NCBI GenBank assembly: GCA_036897485.1
Contig: JAYMTF010001848.1
Location: 1 to 21,012, forward strand
Source: Pelargonium nanum
Lineage: Eukaryota > Streptophyta > Magnoliopsida > Geraniales > Geraniaceae
Length of the DNA: 21,012 nucleotides
Direction of reading: 5' to 3'
The position numbers were made by a program, and so were the translations under genes. Below are positions 11,001 to 20,334 of the stretch, in pieces. Under the pieces are notes generated by a model. That model was not told the DNA's origin and did no database searches. It saw only the letters and a list, made by a program, of their open reading frames with translations. Numbering within the stretch: position 1 is the stretch's first letter; every line of letters starts with the position of its first letter.

Positions 11001-14000
11001 ATGAGGTAAGATCTAATGTTTGTTATTTTCAAATTGAGAATATGGTCAAAAGAAAAGAAAATATCACTTTTTATTTGTGTTCAATGTTTGGATATTTCCT
11101 TGAAGACTTCTTTTTCATTCTCTGTACAGGAGGTGGACTTGTTGCTAAACGATGGTAGTAAGCATATAAATGTTGTAGGATGGAGAAAGGATGCAACTTT
11201 ACCTCAGAGAGTTGAATCTAGTCGAAGAAGGAGTAGACGGTGTCTACTTATGAGTTTGGCTTTGGCAAAGTCATCAACTCAGCAGGTTCCATGTTACATA
11301 CCTATATTTCTATATCTTGAAGTTTAATATAAGAGATTCCTTAATATATGTCTTCCTCATTACCTGTTTACTAATAGCCCTTAGTTTGAGCCTTTTGTCT
11401 TTCATGGTTAAGTTTAACTTTAATTGGCATCTTATGTTGCCCCATATAAAGGGCTTATTTCTATAATCAGTATACATACTCCTTTTATATTTCAATATGG
11501 TATTGGTATCGCCTTATCGGAGCCGGGTTTATTCTTGAAGGTCTCTTATCATTCCATTCTTGGCACTACTACTTTCATGACAGTGGTGCATGAACGCTCC
11601 AAGTTTCTTAAACCTTTACCTTTGTTTTGATTCTTTCTATTCTTTCATTTCGTCACGTTGAAAAATAAAAAAAAAACGTAGACTATGTGATGTCATAGTG
11701 GTGCCGTAGCCATCAGCTCTATTTGGGGTCTATTAAAGCTAGAGAATCAATTTTCAGGAATCATTTTAATAATCCGACCACACTATCAGAGGGCTCCAAC
11801 TGGTCACCCCCGTTGCACTGTCACCAAAGTCCGAGATAAGTGCTTCCACCCATTGCTCATCAGAGTTTCCATTCATGTTTGACATCTCAGATCTATATTT
11901 TTTGGACACCTTTTTGTCTTACCAGCTAGTACTGCTTGTAGATTTTAAGTGCCTATTCAGGAACATCTTAGGTTTGAAGGGAATCCCATAATTTATGGGA
12001 TTCCTTAAGTTACACCTTCTTAATTAACTTCCGTACATGAAGCCCTTAGTTACTTTTCATGTGTTTGTCAACCTTTGTTGGGCCACGATGCATTGCCTTA
12101 CATAAAGGGCTTCTCTTCTACTATCAATACACAGTACATTATAGATTTCAACATAGTTCACATGTATTCTTGGTGGGTATAGGTGGGGTGGATGTTGTTG
12201 TGGTGGTCTGTGGGGAATCCATTGAGGATTCCACTTCGACTGACAACGAGAGGAAGAAAATGTTTTTGGACGTATGCGATGATTTTTTATTATACTTTTC
12301 TTCTTTCCAATATATCACCTTAGACTTTCATTATGTTCCCAATACTTTTATCCCCTTTGAGGGTTTTATTATTTTTATTTAAAGTGCATTAGTGCTGACA
12401 TGACATGAGAACATCTCAATGACAGCCTATCTTATGTCAATATCTGCCGGTAACTAACTTAAGCATGCCTTGTGACTTGTTGCTTCCATACATATTATTC
12501 GAGGCAAAGATGAAAGTGGTGCATTTTTGTTGTAATGATTATTAACCACTTGCAATGGTTTTTGTATGGCTGCAGAGTGAGATACATGAATTATTGGCCT
12601 TAGTATACTATGACAGCCTGCAAAATGTTGTGCCCTTCTATGATCAGCGATCTGTAGTACCCTCAAGGGATACGATGTGGATGATGTTTTGTGAGAACTC
12701 TATGAAACATTTTAAGAAAGCCTTTGAACACAAGTATGTGCTTTTATTTATTTCTTCCATTAATTAATTTTTATTTATATACTTGGTCATGATTATAGTT
12801 TTGTCCAACTTGTGTCTCTTGGTCACAGGCATGATTGGTCATATGCATTCTATATGGGGAAACTCTCTGAAAAGCTTGGATACTCACATGAAATTTCGTT
12901 GTCATATTATGAGAAGGCTATTACTTTAAATCCATCGGCTGTGGATTCTGTCTACAGGATGCATGCATCACGATTAAAGATACTTTATAGAAGTGGAAAG
13001 CAGAATATAGATGCTCTAAAGGTTTCTCTGAGTCTCCTCTCACTATTGCGAACACTATTTATAGATCTTAAAATAGACCCCTTTGTGACTGACTACTATT
13101 GATTTTCACTACATGACTTAAAATAGATCCCCTTGTATGATTCTATGTGTATTCTTATTCTTTCTTTTGTGCTATTGGGTTTATGTCAGACTGTTGCAGT
13201 ATATTCATTTGCTCAATCGACAAAGGATGATGTCTTCAGTATCTTGGATAAATTGGCCTCTGATCATCAACACCTTCCAGCTGATAGTAACAATAAGAAC
13301 ATTACAGATCTGGAGGATAGAAAGCATGAGCAATTGCTTCAATTGGAAAAGGCATGGAACATGCTTTATAGTGACTGCCTCTCTGCCCTTGAAATTTGTG
13401 TTGAAGGGGATCTCAAGCATTTTCACAAGGCTAGATACATGCTTGCTCAAGGGTTCTATAGAAGGGGTGAGAGTGGTGATCTTGAGAGGGCAAAGGATGG
13501 GCTTTCTTTTTGTTTTAAATCATCTCGTTCATCCTTTACAATTAATATGTGGGAGATTGATGGCATGGTAAAAAAAGGAAGGTAATTGTAGTGCTTTATT
13601 TCCATTTTTTGTTGATATGTGTGTGAATCAGTAAGTGATTAGACTCCTGATGAAATTAGATATACATATTATGTTAAGAAAATGGTGTGTGTGCACGCGC
13701 ACGTGCGAGTGGTTAAAGACTCGATGAAACTAAATATACATAAATTTGTTAAGAAACTGGTTTGAGAGGAAATATTATGACTATTTCATCTAAGGTAGCA
13801 TAAAATCTGATTTTCATTTTAACTACTTTTGTTCACACTGCACTGATTTGCCTTTTATGTGCATCAGGCGCAAAACATCAGGCTGTTCAGGGAACAAAAA
13901 GGGTCTTGAAGTTAATTTACCAGAAAGTTCTAGAAAATTTATTACTTGCATCAGGAAGTATGTCTTGTTCTATTTGAAACTGTTGGAGGAAACTGGTGAT

Positions 14001-16774
14001 GTTTGTACCCTTGATCGGGCTTATACAACACTTCGTTCAGACAAGAGGGTAAGAAGGCAATCCCTTAAAACCTAGACTTAGTTTTGGCATTTTATGAAAT
14101 ATCTGTACTCGCTGCTTCAGTTTAATTAACGCATCAATAATTTATGAATCTGAGAACAAACAAATACTGGGTCTAGTTGTAACACATAACAAATATTATA
14201 CTTTTTTCTTACAAAAAGACAGAGTGCTAGTTTATTATGGGCGGCTTGGGGAGGAAGGAAGATAACTGAAGGCTCAGAGCTTTAATGTACTGAAATGCCC
14301 AAAGATTATCTTAGCTAATTCATACAGTATGTCAGTATCTAACTCCAATTTCAAATCCAGTTTTCTTTGTGCATAGAAGATATTGTTCCATTAGCACTTG
14401 GAAGGTACATTAAGACCCTGATATCATCCATGCGTCCGGTTGAGAATGTGGGATCTGGTGTTGCAAGCAGCTATGAGATTTTACTGGAGAAGCTTTTTGC
14501 TTTGTTCATGGACCATGGGATGTTATGGCCAGAAATATGCCACATACCTGAGATCGAGAGCTCGGAAATGTCGGAGAATAACCTATATGGGTACGCATTG
14601 AATCAATCATGACTTATTTTTATTCTTTTTTTTTGTATATGTGACTTATAACATATTGATTGATACATGGCTGGATCATCTTAGAGATGAGCATTACTGA
14701 ACAACCTGTGAAAATGTCATATTTTAAGCAACTTCATAATGGCATTATCCCAAGATCTAATTCTTAGGTTTTATGGTTTTATTTTTATTTTTAGTCGGCC
14801 CAGATGGCTGAAATCTGAATGTTTTAGTTTGCTGATTTTGAATGTTAGAATGCACTTTTTTTGTTTGTAGTGAACTTTTAAGAAAAATTGGCTGATTGGC
14901 TTTTTTAGTTTGAATTTCAGTTTGCCAATAATGCATTGTATTAGTTTTTGTAAGCCCTCTTTTCAGAATTCGGGCCAATCTTTTGGAAATAGGCTGTTAT
15001 ATTCTATTGTTTCTGTAAGCTTTCAACTATTGACTAGTTCTCCATAATTTGATTGACCTTATCATTCATCTTAATAATCATACTTTGAGTTTAATACCTT
15101 CAGATCATACTTCTGTTGAGAACATATCCATGTGGGTGAATTTTGTGAAAGCTATTTTTAAATCTCTCTCTCTCTCTCTTCTGTTAGCTGTGAACTATTG
15201 AAAATATGCCATATAAATTTTTGAACCTGCTTATGCCATGCCATACTTATTTGTTGCCTTCTTTTTCATATGTTTGGTGTTATAGTTATTTTTCCACCTT
15301 TGTTATAGTAAATAAAATATGGGCTTTGGCTCACAACTAGTACTCATTCACTGTATTACTTTGTCAGTTATCTCCACCAACATATTATGTCATTAGAAAG
15401 AAATGGCAAGCTGGAAACAATTGAAGCAATAAATGAAAGGATTCGGAAGCGTTTTAAGAATCCCAAGTTATCAAATAGTAATTGCGCCAAAGTCTGCAGG
15501 CATGCTTCCGTTGCCTGGTGTCGATCTCTTTTGAATAGCTTAGCATCAATCACTCCTTTAACCTCTGGACTCCCAGTTGAGGGTCAAGTCAACCTGTCAG
15601 ATGGTTGTTCAGAAAGCGTACAGAATCTTTGTGTTGATTTGCAGACAAACGAGTTGTGGAGTTTATCATTTGAGGACTCAACCCAGATAAAAGATCTCGA
15701 AGCAAAATGGATCCCTCTGCTGTCTAAAATAAGAAACATAATGATTAAGAGAGCTTCAGATGAAAACCTGGAGACTGCAAACTCTTTGCTTAGATCTTCG
15801 TACAATTTTTATCGGGAGAGCTCCTGCGTAACACTCCCGTCTGGTGTCAACCTTTATATGGTTCCATCTAGGTTAGCAACAAATGCACAATTTCAACCTG
15901 GCACGGATGGGGTTGAAGTCCTTGATCTCAGCATTCCAAGGAAGCTTCTCTTGTGGGCGTACACTCTCTTGCACGGCCGTTGTGCAAATATCTCAGTGGT
16001 TGTAAAACATTGCGAAGAAAATGCAAAGGTAAGAGAATTAGCATGTTCTGTTGTGGTTCCTGCTCATAAATAATTACTTTATGAATGTTGAGACTGATCA
16101 TGAATTGTAGAACACAAAGCAGTTCACAGATTAGACATTAGAGACAGTTAAGAATCTAAGTTCACTAGTGTACCATGGATTCTGATTTTTAAATATATTT
16201 TGCAGTCAAAGATGAAGAAGGGAGGTGGAACTAGTACCCCTGTATCGACAAATGCAAGTGCGCCCACTACAACTGCTACTCATACAGGTTATTCCGATTT
16301 CTTCTTCCTCTCTCCTTGTTCTTTTTTGGTAAACATCGATGGGTCTTCCTTTTTTTCTTTTTTCTTTGATAAGCAAGCGTGACAACCGATACTCGAACCT
16401 GAGACCTCTCTGTGGGTCTTCTACCTCTAGAACTGGGTTTGAGGTTCATCCAGTAGATGTTATTTGTGAAACAGTAGTTGAAACATGTTGCATTCCTATG
16501 AAAAGTCATCTTAACAATTGTTGGTGTAGGTGGTGGAAAAGACGGATTGAGTCAAGGGGGCGGAAGTGACGCAGAAGCTGCTCCGGCAACATCTTCATCA
16601 TTGCCTGAGGGCGAGGGTGCGCAATGCACCAATCCAGTAATACCCTCTTCCACTGAGAGCCAGAAGAGCTGTTTTTCTGCTCCACAACTACATCATTGTA
16701 ACAGCTTTGTTGCAGAAAGGAGCAGTGTGACAACCCCGCATGGAGGGGGAGGAGATGGGGATAAAAAAACTTGA
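5012..16774 (+). CDS. CABIN1: Plant CABIN1 homologue: TPR scaffold subunit of the HIRA histone-chaperone complex (19 exons, 1,989 aa)
   Basis: Exons: 5012-5014, 5104-5178, 5639-5758, 5842-5882, 6129-6340, 6532-8441, 9328-9543, 9665-10309, 10407-10645, 10795-11005, 11130-11285, 12576-12733, 12829-13021, 13190-13581, 13868-14048, 14361-14590, 15368-16028, 16206-16287, 16530-16774. They sum to 5,970 nt with consistent phase and no internal stop. The N-terminus [10 protein letters not shown] and the order of conserved blocks match, from memory, Arabidopsis At4g32820, the CABIN1 subunit that acts with HIRA and UBN in replication-independent H3.3 deposition in the nucleus. TPR-like helices span about residues 27-190 ([30 protein letters not shown]) and 1330-1382 ([26 protein letters not shown]). 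Basic patches that could be nuclear signals lie near 236 (TKRAKK), 342-358 ([17 protein letters not shown]) and 1255 (SRRRSRR). About 950-1020 is acidic and divergent. The last ~100 residues are Gly/Ser/Thr-rich and look disordered. Oddities: the ATG is alone in exon 1, intron 2 starts with GC, and a SINE lies against the exon 3 acceptor. Confidence 0.9.
5179..5638 (+). other. CABIN1 intron 2: GC-AG intron remodelled by a SINE
   Basis: Exon 2 ends GAAGCTCAG and is followed by GCATGA, not GT. Reading on gives an immediate TGA, and no nearby GT keeps the conserved join (KEAQ to EFHLSQ). A GC-AG intron is therefore the simplest model. The active acceptor is the AG at 5637-5638, inside the downstream copy of a SINE target duplication. 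The rest of the intron (5181-5520) has no other recognised content. Confidence 0.75.
5521..5647. repeat. 18-bp target-site duplication flanking SINE copy 1
   Basis: TCCTTGTAGGAGTTTCAT at 5521-5538 and TCCTTGTAGGAATTTCAT at 5630-5647 differ at one base. Length and near identity fit a retrotransposon target-site duplication. Each copy contains a splice acceptor (TTGTAG) plus the first three codons of exon 3 (Glu-Phe-His). Confidence 0.85.
5539..5629 (-). mobile_element. tRNA-derived SINE, copy 1 (91 bp, antisense in intron 2)
   Basis: On the minus strand the insert reads from a tRNA-like head to an A-rich tail (TTATCAAAATAAAAATAAAA). It contains GGTTCGAGCC (5576-5585), a good match to the Pol III B box GGTTCGANNCC. 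About 25-30 nt before it, 'AAGTGGCTTAAGGC' is a plausible degenerate A box. It is bounded by an 18-bp direct repeat. It shares 37 of 41 bases with the second copy at 16368-16408. The family name is not known to me. Its short length suggests a 5'-truncated or very compact SINE. Confidence 0.75.
8442..9327 (+). other. CABIN1 intron 6 (886 bp), no recognised element
   Basis: A strong donor (TCT/GTAAGT) and acceptor (TTGTAG/AATGGC) join exons 6 and 7 in phase 0. The interior is T-rich with no recognised transposon, RNA gene or coding block. The open frame at 8593-8778 has no conserved sequence. Confidence 0.6.
11286..12575 (+). other. CABIN1 intron 11 (1,290 bp) with a duplicated segment and a hairpin
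   Basis: This is the longest intron of the gene. It carries two diverged copies of a ~72-bp segment in the same orientation (11428-11500 and 12087-12156), sharing the phrases 'ataaagggctt', 'ca(g/c)tatac' or its equivalent, and 'atttcaa(t/c)at'. A near-perfect palindrome lies between them at 11980-12004. The open frames at 11424-11630 and 12059-12382 contain no recognised domain and were not called. The pattern suggests an old insertion or internal duplication whose class I could not identify. Confidence 0.55.
11980..12004. repeat. Perfect 12-bp-arm palindrome
   Basis: GGAATCCCATAA at 11980-11991 and TTATGGGATTCC at 11993-12004 are exact reverse complements separated by one T. In RNA this would form a tight hairpin within intron 11. 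It may be a fold-back element remnant. Confidence 0.85.
13638..13762. repeat. Tandem ~48-bp repeat around an alternating purine-pyrimidine tract (intron 14)
   Basis: Two diverged copies (13638-13685 and 13713-13762) share the order agactc - gatgaaa - (a/t)atatacata - tgttaagaaa - tggt. Between them lies 'gtgtgtgtgcacgcgcacgtgcg' (13685-13707 region), alternating purine/pyrimidine throughout. This is the classical sequence type that can adopt Z-DNA and is prone to replication slippage. Confidence 0.7.
14049..14360 (+). other. CABIN1 intron 15 (312 bp), nothing recognised
   Basis: It joins exon 15 (AAG AGG/GTAAGA) to exon 16 (TCCAG/TTTTCT) in phase 0. The interior shows no recognised repeat, RNA or coding motif. 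Confidence 0.6.
14591..15367 (+). other. CABIN1 intron 16 (777 bp) with a TC microsatellite
   Basis: The donor (TATGG/GTACGC) and acceptor (TTGTCAG/TTATCT) rejoin a Gly codon. A short (TC)n run lies at about 15163-15178. The rest is T-rich; the minus-strand open frame at 14757-14978 is low-complexity and not called. No mobile element recognised. Confidence 0.6.
16349..16412 (-). mobile_element. tRNA-derived SINE, copy 2 (64 bp, truncated, antisense in intron 18)
   Basis: Positions 16368-16408 match SINE copy 1 at 37 of 41 bases in the same orientation, again beside a T-rich run that is the A-rich tail on the minus strand. The B-box-like word is GGTTCGAGTA (16390-16399). TGGGTCTTC at 16340-16348 and 16413-16421 flanks it as a 9-bp direct repeat, a plausible target duplication. 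The tRNA head upstream of the B box is largely missing, so this copy is 5'-truncated. Confidence 0.65.
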
Positions 16775-17100
16775 GCTTGTAATTAACTCTCAAGAATGTA
16801 ATATATAGGTTGTTGTATTATGTTCACTCTATTCAATTTATGTGTTGGCCAACAACTGATTCCCTCAAAATGATGTCATATGAAATGATAAAGGTCCAAA
16901 AAGGTCACTGTATTATTCAAACCGTATCGTTTTAGCCCTTAAACTTTAAATCGTTTCGTTCAATCCAAATGAGGGTCATATATTCCAGCTTTACTCCAAA
17001 TTATGTCAAAAACCGTTCTAAGTTAGTCCTTTATGCTAAATGGAGAGGCGAAAATTGTTAAATATAATATTTTATATACAAAAAAGTATAGATATAGAGA
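16775..17100. other. CABIN1 3' UTR and downstream dispersed-repeat-like sequence
   Basis: The first ~100 bases after the TGA should be 3' UTR. There is no AATAAA, but AATGTAATATA near 16795 is an acceptable plant near-upstream element. From about 16890 to 17050 the sequence has phrases such as 'aaggtccaaaaaggtcac', 'aaaccgtatcgttttagccc' and 'atcgtttcgttcaatcc'. This wording recurs in dispersed repeats of many plant genomes. I cannot assign it to a named transposon family. No gene is seen. Confidence 0.45.
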
Positions 17101-17104
17101 ATAA

Positions 17105-17300
17105 AGAATCTTAAGCTTAATAATTTTTGGTTTGGTCTAAGCCAAACTAATGAAATGTTGCTACCTCAATAAAATCACTTATACCCACTCAAGTGAATTT
17201 GTGGAAGCGGAACGACCTATTGGATTCTAGTTTTTTTAATGAGGTGTCATCACCTCATTAGTGCCTTAGCTTAAGCCAAAAAATAATTGGATTAAACTCC
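17105..17300 (-). mobile_element. Fold-back MITE, copy A (~190 bp)
   Basis: The two ends are imperfect inverted repeats of about 55 bp ('aataatttttgg...gccaaac' against 'ccaattattttttggc...'). The inner arm ends in the near-palindrome GAGGTGTCATCACCTC (17241-17256). Its reverse complement aligns along nearly the whole length with copy B at 19381-19575. The right end 'actcccc' is followed by TTA, the usual 3-bp target of PIF/Harbinger (Tourist-type) elements. The left end is diverged and the exact boundary is uncertain. Confidence 0.6.
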
Positions 17301-17839
17301 CCTTACTTTAGATATATTATATATATGTTCGTGCGTGTTAAATTATTTATTGCAATTTCCATCTTGTTCTATTTCATTAGTTTCACAACATCATCTCTTA
17401 TTTTCTTATACTACAAGTTCTTCAATTTCATTTTTTTCATCATCCTAATTATTTTTTCACCATGAAATGGGACTTTAGAGGTTTTACAAATATGTTCGAT
17501 TTTTCGAATTTAGAAAATTCAAAACAAGAAAGTTACCCAAAATTTACGAATTTTCCTTATTATGTCATTCCTCCAAATGTCTAAATTTTTCCATACCCTA
17601 AAAAAATTTCAAGTCCTCCACGAAAGAAAAAAAAATCATATATACATAATGTTTTTCCTATGTTTTCAAGCTCGAGTTGTTTTAGTATAGGTATGCCAAT
17701 CAATTTATGCCTTGATATTATAACTAAGGCATTGTTGGTGGTAGTCCACCTATTTCAGTAAAACCCAAGAAGGTCTAATGTGGGGATATCTTGCACCAAT
17801 CGAGAACATGTTACACCGACATATATGTTGCATTTCAGA

Positions 17840-18354
17840 CTTCAGAGTTCCTCCATATTCCACCTAACATGGTATCAAAAATATTTCTCTCAATGATGAA
17901 CAAGACGATAAAACAGATGGCAAACAGGTTCCATGGAGCGTCGATGATGACAAAATGTTTGCAATTGCTTGGCTCACTATTCAAACTGCTTCGCTGTAGG
18001 CAACTCCCAAAATGATAAAACATTTTGGAAACGAGTCACTGAATACTTCAATGATAATCGTAAATCTGGACCGCCGCGACAACAACGTACTATGAATTAA
18101 GCCACATTGGCATTGGTTGAGTAGAATGATAATGACTTCAACCAAGCTTACATTCAAATTTTTGTTCAATATCATAGTGGGTGGTCTAATGATCAAGTGA
18201 TGCAAGCAGCATATGATCTTTATAGATCTCAATGGAATAAACCTTTTATTCATGATCATGTGTGGTTAATGGTGAAAGATGACCCAAAGTAGAAAACAAA
18301 TAAACCATTTATGCATACTTCCAAGAAGAAAAAATTTGATGAATCGGGGGCATA
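17840..18354 (+). pseudogene. Broken PIF/Harbinger Myb/SANT-like (trihelix-type) transposon gene
   Basis: Fragments in different plus-strand frames join in the order expected for the Myb/SANT-like DNA-binding protein encoded beside PIF/Harbinger transposases. They are 'VPWSVDDDKMFAIAWLTIQT', then 'VGNSQNDKTFWKRVTEYFND', an 'HWHWL' signature near 18108, and finally 'NDFNQAYIQIFVQYHSGW', 'AAYDLYRSQWNKPF' and 'HVWLMVKDDPK'. The last is followed by TAG (18289-18291) where Trp is usual. At least one frameshift near 17990, two more around 18100, and stops near 18095 and 18121 make it non-coding. Related host proteins are annotated as 'No apical meristem-associated C-terminal domain' or glutathione transferase T3-like. 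In an active element this protein helps the transposase bind DNA. Confidence 0.65.
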
Positions 18355-18898
18355 AGCGTCACTATCTAATGCAGATGCGAGCATCGACACTGAAAAAGGT
18401 GAAATCGAATTTCGTCCCATTGGTCAAAATTAAGCAAAAACCGGAAAAAAAAAAGAAAGAAATCAAAAGTGAATGAAAGTACTTCAAATGAATTCAATGA
18501 CAAGTGCAATTAGCTTCATGAATTATCAATGAAAAAATTCTCAATGTTTGAGAATGTGATTAAAGAAGTGCATGGTGATAGATTACAACGTGATTATGAT
18601 ATTTTTTTCAAGAATACTAGTTATATGATTCCAAAGAAACTAAAATTTTATCAACAAATATGTTCAATTAATAAAGCTAAACATAATCTTTCGTAATTTT
18701 TGTCATTGTAATTTTTTAACTAATATAGTATTCTCTTGTAATTTTAATTTTATGCAATAATTTTATCCACTTTTAATTTTAGGTTTTCTTATCTTTTAAT
18801 TTTATGCTTCAACCATACAATAAAATTGAATTATAATAGAGAAAATTTCACAAAACCGATGACACGTCAATGGTGACTCTTCAACTAAAATGCAATTT

Positions 18899-19100
18899 CG
18901 CAGCGGCCGGTTACGCTTGCCGCGGCCAAAGAACATTTTCGCTGCAGCCGTTGTAAAGGGCTGCATCGCGTGGCATTATTTGTAATTAAAATTGATGTCT
19001 CGGATTTTTATTGTTTTTTTTTGTGCCGCTGCAGCCGTTGATACTTGCTTCAGCAAAAATGGAAATCCACTGCAGCCAATATTGGGCGTTGTAGCCAATG
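18899..19100. repeat. Cluster of GC-rich CTGCAGCC repeats
   Basis: Within AT-rich DNA the 14-mer CGCTGCAGCCGTTG occurs exactly at 18940-18953 and 19027-19040. Looser relatives occur at about 18901-18927 ('cagcggccgg', 'gccgcggcc'), 18960 ('gctgc'), 19069 ('actgcagccaat') and 19086 ('cgttgtagccaat'). The spacing is irregular. These could be subterminal binding repeats of a transposon; no function can be shown. Confidence 0.6.
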
Positions 19101-19380
19101 AAACTTTTTCAAATGGTGAAAAATTAATGCTCAGCTCCACGCGCAAGATGTATTTTGTATCAAACATCTTTTTGCTCAAATTTCCTTGAAATTTTTTGAG
19201 TGAACACTCTCTGGAAAGCTTGAGAAGTTTTTTTCAATTCTTCAGATGGCCCCAATTTTGTTTGAGCTCGTTTAGAGTGCGAAATATCTTATTTAACCTC
19301 TAAAGGTCAATCTGCTAGCAAAATGAATGTTATATACTTTATGTTATTGATATTTCACACATAATTAAAAAAATGAATTG

Positions 19381-19575
19381 GGGAGTCTAAATCAAATTAT
19401 TTTTTGTTTAGGTTAAGTCATTAATAAGGTGATGACACCTCACTAAAAATCTTGGATCCAGGCGGATTGCTCTGCTCCCACCAATTCACTTGGGTGGGTA
19501 TAGATGAAATTTAATGAGGTGTCATCACCTCATTGGTCTGACCATAACTAGGCTAAACCAAAAAATAGTTGGCTT
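19381..19575 (+). mobile_element. Fold-back MITE, copy B (~195 bp)
   Basis: It starts at ggggagtcta (from 19380) and ends near 'aaaaaatagttggctta'. Left and right arms are long imperfect inverted repeats: 'ttattttttgtttaggttaa...aaggtgatgacacctca' against 'tgaggtgtcatcacctcatt...aaccaaaaaatag'. It is inverted relative to copy A. The middle carries the shared 'attcacttgggtgggtata' and 'ccgcctggatccaag' phrases (the latter read on the opposite strand), which also appear in part in copy A and in the BAHD intron copy. Confidence 0.65.
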
Positions 19576-19686
19576 ATATTATTTATTTTCTTTAAAAAAT
19601 TCTCAAATTCGTAAATATATTTAAGAAAACACAAAATAGAGTAATATAGTCCAATCTCATTACTTCTCCGGTTCTCTGCATGCACA

Positions 19687-19692
19687 TTTATT
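19687..19692 (-). promoter_or_regulatory. Polyadenylation signal AATAAA of the BAHD gene
   Basis: On the minus strand AATAAA lies about 65 nt downstream of the BAHD stop codon at 19757-19759, a usual position for a near-upstream element. The stretch 19576-19756 otherwise shows only AT-rich 3' flank. Confidence 0.5.
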
Positions 19693-20334
19693 ACAGTTGA
19701 AGAGTAATATACTCTAAACCTGAGCTAGATACAAATATCACAATTCGTAACAAGAATCAGGACAAATCAAATTCTTGGCTACTAAACCTCTCCATTTCCT
19801 TCCTAAACTCAGACATCGCACTTTCCCGCAAATTTACCAATAACTTAAACACATCCTTTTTGTCTGCATTTGCAGACGAATAAGGCAGGAAAAAACACGG
19901 CTCCATGCTACCAAGAAGGTTTGAAGAAACTGGCAAAACAGTTACGGGACCACCCCACCCGAAACCCACAGTTGAATGGCCTAAGTATCGCCAATCAGTG
20001 AAACCACTCACGCATGTCCCTGCTGTGATCCCATTCACGTAATTTAGTTCCTGGAAATCGATAAAGGAACGAACGTACTCATCGTTGGCGTTAATTTTGC
20101 TCTTCTTGATCAGTTCAGCTGTTTGGGAGATCGGTGTCTCCATCAGATCCCTAGCGCTCGTTTGAGCGTACATTGGAACGCAACCATTGCCCCAATAGCC
20201 AAAGGCTTAACTATTCTCCGTACGTTCATTGCTTATGCAAATTTCACGTCCTTGTCACCAGCAATTTTAGAAGCTCTAACTCTGTTGGATCAATAACAAA
20301 TTGAAGTCAATTGAGTAACTATATAGAGATAAAA

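Larger units (their letters stand above)
17301..19380. mobile_element. Interior of a candidate PIF/Harbinger derivative bracketed by inverted MITE copies
   Basis: About 2.1 kb lies between two inverted copies of the same fold-back MITE. The interior contains a decayed Myb/SANT-like gene of the kind carried by PIF/Harbinger transposons (17840-18354) and GC-rich repeats near 18899-19100. No DDE transposase was recognised. Either the whole 17105-19575 block is one non-autonomous element with long terminal inverted repeats, or two MITEs inserted independently around an older Harbinger fossil. The short plus and minus open frames in the rest of the block (for example 18976-19189) carry no known motif. 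Confidence 0.5.

Noticed and set aside
12059-12382. 107-codon open frame in CABIN1 intron 11
   Set aside because: It overlaps a repeated intronic segment and has no homology I recognise; exons 11 and 12 join cleanly without it.
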